DNA of 64,000 nucleotides from Paraburkholderia ginsengiterrae. Its GTDB lineage: Bacteria; Pseudomonadota; Gammaproteobacteria; Burkholderiales; Burkholderiaceae. The DNA lies in the NCBI RefSeq assembly GCF_001645125.1, contig NZ_LXKA01000332.1:1-64000 (forward strand), read 5' to 3'. The notes under the pieces were generated by a model that was given only the letters and a program-made list of their open reading frames with translations, was not told where the DNA came from and did no database searches. The position numbers were made by a program, and so were the translations under genes. Shown in pieces: positions 62,380-64,000 of the stretch (positions within the stretch are counted from its first letter, which is position 1; each line of letters starts with the position of its first letter).

Positions 62380-64000
62380 TCAAGCCGTGCTCAATCTTTC
62401 CAGTTCGGTGTCGACCAGCAGCTTCTTCAACTCCGGCACGCATGACCCGCAGTTGCCACCGGCCTTCAGGCACGCGGTGATTTCCGCAGCTGTCTTGAGC
62501 CCTTGCTCGCGGATCGCCGTGCAGATCGTATTGCGCCCCACACCGAAACACGAGCAGACCGTGGGCCCGGTATCGACACCCTTGCCAATCGGCTGTCCGA
62601 TCAGCAGGCCGGCACGATCCTCCTCGTCGAGCCTGTCCTTCGCGAACAGGCCCGCGAGCCACGTACGCGACGGCAAGGGCGACTCGGGGCGCGCCGATAC
62701 GAAGATGCAACTCTCGATTCGCTCGTCGACCAGATGCACCGCGCGATAAACGCCCGCCGTCCTGTCCTCGTACTCGAGCCAGTCGGCGTGCGGATCGTCG
62801 ATACCGAACAGCGCCTGCGCCCAGTTGCCGTGATCGGCAAGCGGTTTGCGCCCTGCGAGTTCGTAGCGCACGAACTGCGCGCCGTGGACACGCGTCCAGT
62901 AGGTCATGCCGTCCAGCTCCGGAGCGTGACGGCTCAACGAGAAACCGTGCCACGCGACGTCGAACCTGTCGACGCGCACGGGCGTATGCTTGAATTCGGG
63001 CTCTCCGGAAACCGGATCGACCTCGGGATTCACCACTGCGCCGATGCGCGCGTCGGACGCCACCTGATCGTTCCAGTGAATCGGCACGAACACATTGCCA
63101 CGCGACATGCCGCCGCCATGCTGCACCCGCGCGACCATGGCGCCCCAACGGCTCGACACGCGCGCGAGTTCACCTTCCCGCACGCCGCACAACAGCGCGT
63201 CCTGCGGATGCAAATCGACGAATGGTTCCGTCACGTGGCCGGCGAGCTTCTCCGACTTGCCGGTGCGGGTCATCGTGTGCCATTGGTCGCGCACCCGGCC
63301 GGTATTGAGCGTGAGCGGATACTCGTCGTCCGGCGCGTGGACCGGTGCGCGCGGTGGCGTCGCGACGAATCGCGCCTTGCCGTCCGCGTGGGCATAGCGG
63401 CGATCGCCGAAGAGACGCGCGGTACCGCGCTGCTCGGCACCGTTGCCCGCCTGCACCGGCCACTGAATTGGCTGCAGCGCATCGTAGCGCTCGCGGCCGA
63501 GGCCGACGAGTCCTCCCAGATTGAACACGCGCGGCACGTGATCCTCGATGTGATCGTTGCCCGCGTCGTTACGATGCGCACTCAGCCGCGCATGCTCGTC
63601 GAAGATCTCATGCGGAGCCGAAAAATCGAAACCGGCATACCCCATGCGCTGCGCAACCTCGCAGATGATCCGCCAGTCGGCACGCGATTCGCCCGGTGCC
63701 GGCAGGAACGCGCGCTGGCGCGAGATCCTGCGTTCCGAATTGGTGACGGTGCCGTCTTTCTCGCCCCAGCCGAGCGCGGGCAACAGGACGTGGGCAAACG
63801 CATTGGTGTCCGTGTTTTCAACAATGTCCGAGCTGACGACGAGTTCGCAGTGCGCGAGCGCGCGCTTCGCCTGGTTCCCGTCCGGCAGGCTCACGACAGG
63901 GTTCGTGCCCATGATCCAGACGGCCTTGATCCGGCCTGCTTCGATCGCCTCGAACAGCTCGACCGCTTTGAGTCCCGGCCGTTCGGCGACGGCGGGCGAG
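62380..64000 (-). CDS. nasA: Assimilatory nitrate reductase catalytic subunit, 3' part
   Basis: The last 540 or so codons of a molybdopterin-dependent nitrate reductase; the 5' part lies beyond the right edge. Visible are the molybdopterin domain (IKAVWIMGTNPVVSLPDGNQ, HVLLPALGWGEKDGTVTNSERR) and the C-terminal molydopterin-dinucleotide domain (YPLTLNTGRVRDQWHTMTRT, NVFVPIHWNDQV). A fused BFD-like [2Fe-2S] domain follows, with cysteines in TVCSCFGVGRNTI and GGNCGSCVPEL. The enzyme reduces nitrate to nitrite in the cytoplasm. This C-terminal fusion is typical of the longer NasA form. Confidence 0.92.
   Translation of the reverse strand, partial: SPAVAERPGLKAVELFEAIEAGRIKAVWIMGTNPVVSLPDGNQAKRALAHCELVVSSDIVENTDTNAFAHVLLPALGWGEKDGTVTNSERRISRQRAFLPAPGESRADWRIICEVAQRMGYAGFDFSAPHEIFDEHARLSAHRNDAGNDHIEDHVPRVFNLGGLVGLGRERYDALQPIQWPVQAGNGAEQRGTARLFGDRRYAHADGKARFVATPPRAPVHAPDDEYPLTLNTGRVRDQWHTMTRTGKSEKLAGHVTEPFVDLHPQDALLCGVREGELARVSSRWGAMVARVQHGGGMSRGNVFVPIHWNDQVASDARIGAVVNPEVDPVSGEPEFKHTPVRVDRFDVAWHGFSLSRHAPELDGMTYWTRVHGAQFVRYELAGRKPLADHGNWAQALFGIDDPHADWLEYEDRTAGVYRAVHLVDERIESCIFVSARPESPLPSRTWLAGLFAKDRLDEEDRAGLLIGQPIGKGVDTGPTVCSCFGVGRNTICTAIREQGLKTAAEITACLKAGGNCGSCVPELKKLLVDTELERLSTA

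Overview
The window is GC-rich, densely coded DNA from a Gram-negative bacterium. It most resembles Burkholderiales, probably Paraburkholderia or a close relative. The support is a Gram-negative porin with the QSSVTLYG mature start, a DUF4148 protein, a DUF3579 protein, many LysR regulators and a Burkholderia-type 2-aminoethylphosphonate (AEP) cluster. No rRNA, tRNA, CRISPR array, prophage or replication origin was recognised. The only clear mobile element is one IS5-family insertion.

Layout. (1) 270-3915: a beta-ketoacyl synthase III next to a hybrid histidine kinase whose membrane half resembles the Vibrio CAI-1 receptor CqsS; this is a candidate acyl-signal communication module. (2) 3948-6803: a GST/TetR pair, a DUF1801 protein and an ArsR/SRPBCC pair. 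(3) 6986-17376: a complete AEP uptake and oxidation locus. phnR encodes the regulator. A leftward operon carries phnS, phnT, phnU, phnW and an aminophosphonate oxidoreductase; a rightward operon carries phnA and phnY. The predicted route is import of AEP, conversion to phosphonoacetaldehyde (PhnW or the flavoenzyme), oxidation to phosphonoacetate (PhnY) and hydrolysis to acetate plus phosphate (PhnA). A palindromic motif is shared by the phnR promoter and the phnS/phnA intergenic region. (4) 17500-30360: an HAD lipoprotein, a class II aldolase, a PanE-like reductase, a porin, acetyltransferases, a phospholipase C-like enzyme, a bicupin, a LysR regulator and ilvD.

(5) 30361-46690: an accessory stretch of small secreted proteins, a four-repeat membrane protein, a class C beta-lactamase-like hydrolase, VOC and RidA proteins, an epoxide hydrolase/LysR pair, a GST/WYL-regulator pair, chrA, a nitronate monooxygenase, a GNAT protein and an SDR. 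(6) 46831-49095: a LysR gene split by a 1,337-bp IS5-family element with a CTAG target duplication. (7) 49080-52958: an SRPBCC protein, and a CGNR regulator divergent from two alpha/beta hydrolases and an SDR. Two of those enzymes lack a canonical catalytic residue, and the intergenic region holds two identically spaced operator-like inverted repeats. (8) 53256-57955: a 2-hydroxycarboxylate transporter followed by a DctB/DctD-like sigma-54 two-component system, with a near-consensus -24/-12 promoter upstream. (9) 58240-64000: DUF3579 and DUF3422 proteins, a hydrolase/LysR pair with a palindromic operator, and the 3' part of an assimilatory nitrate reductase gene running off the right edge.

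Most genes are called from domain and motif recognition by eye. Start codons were moved from the longest possible start to the one supported by a ribosome-binding site or family alignment where this was clear.
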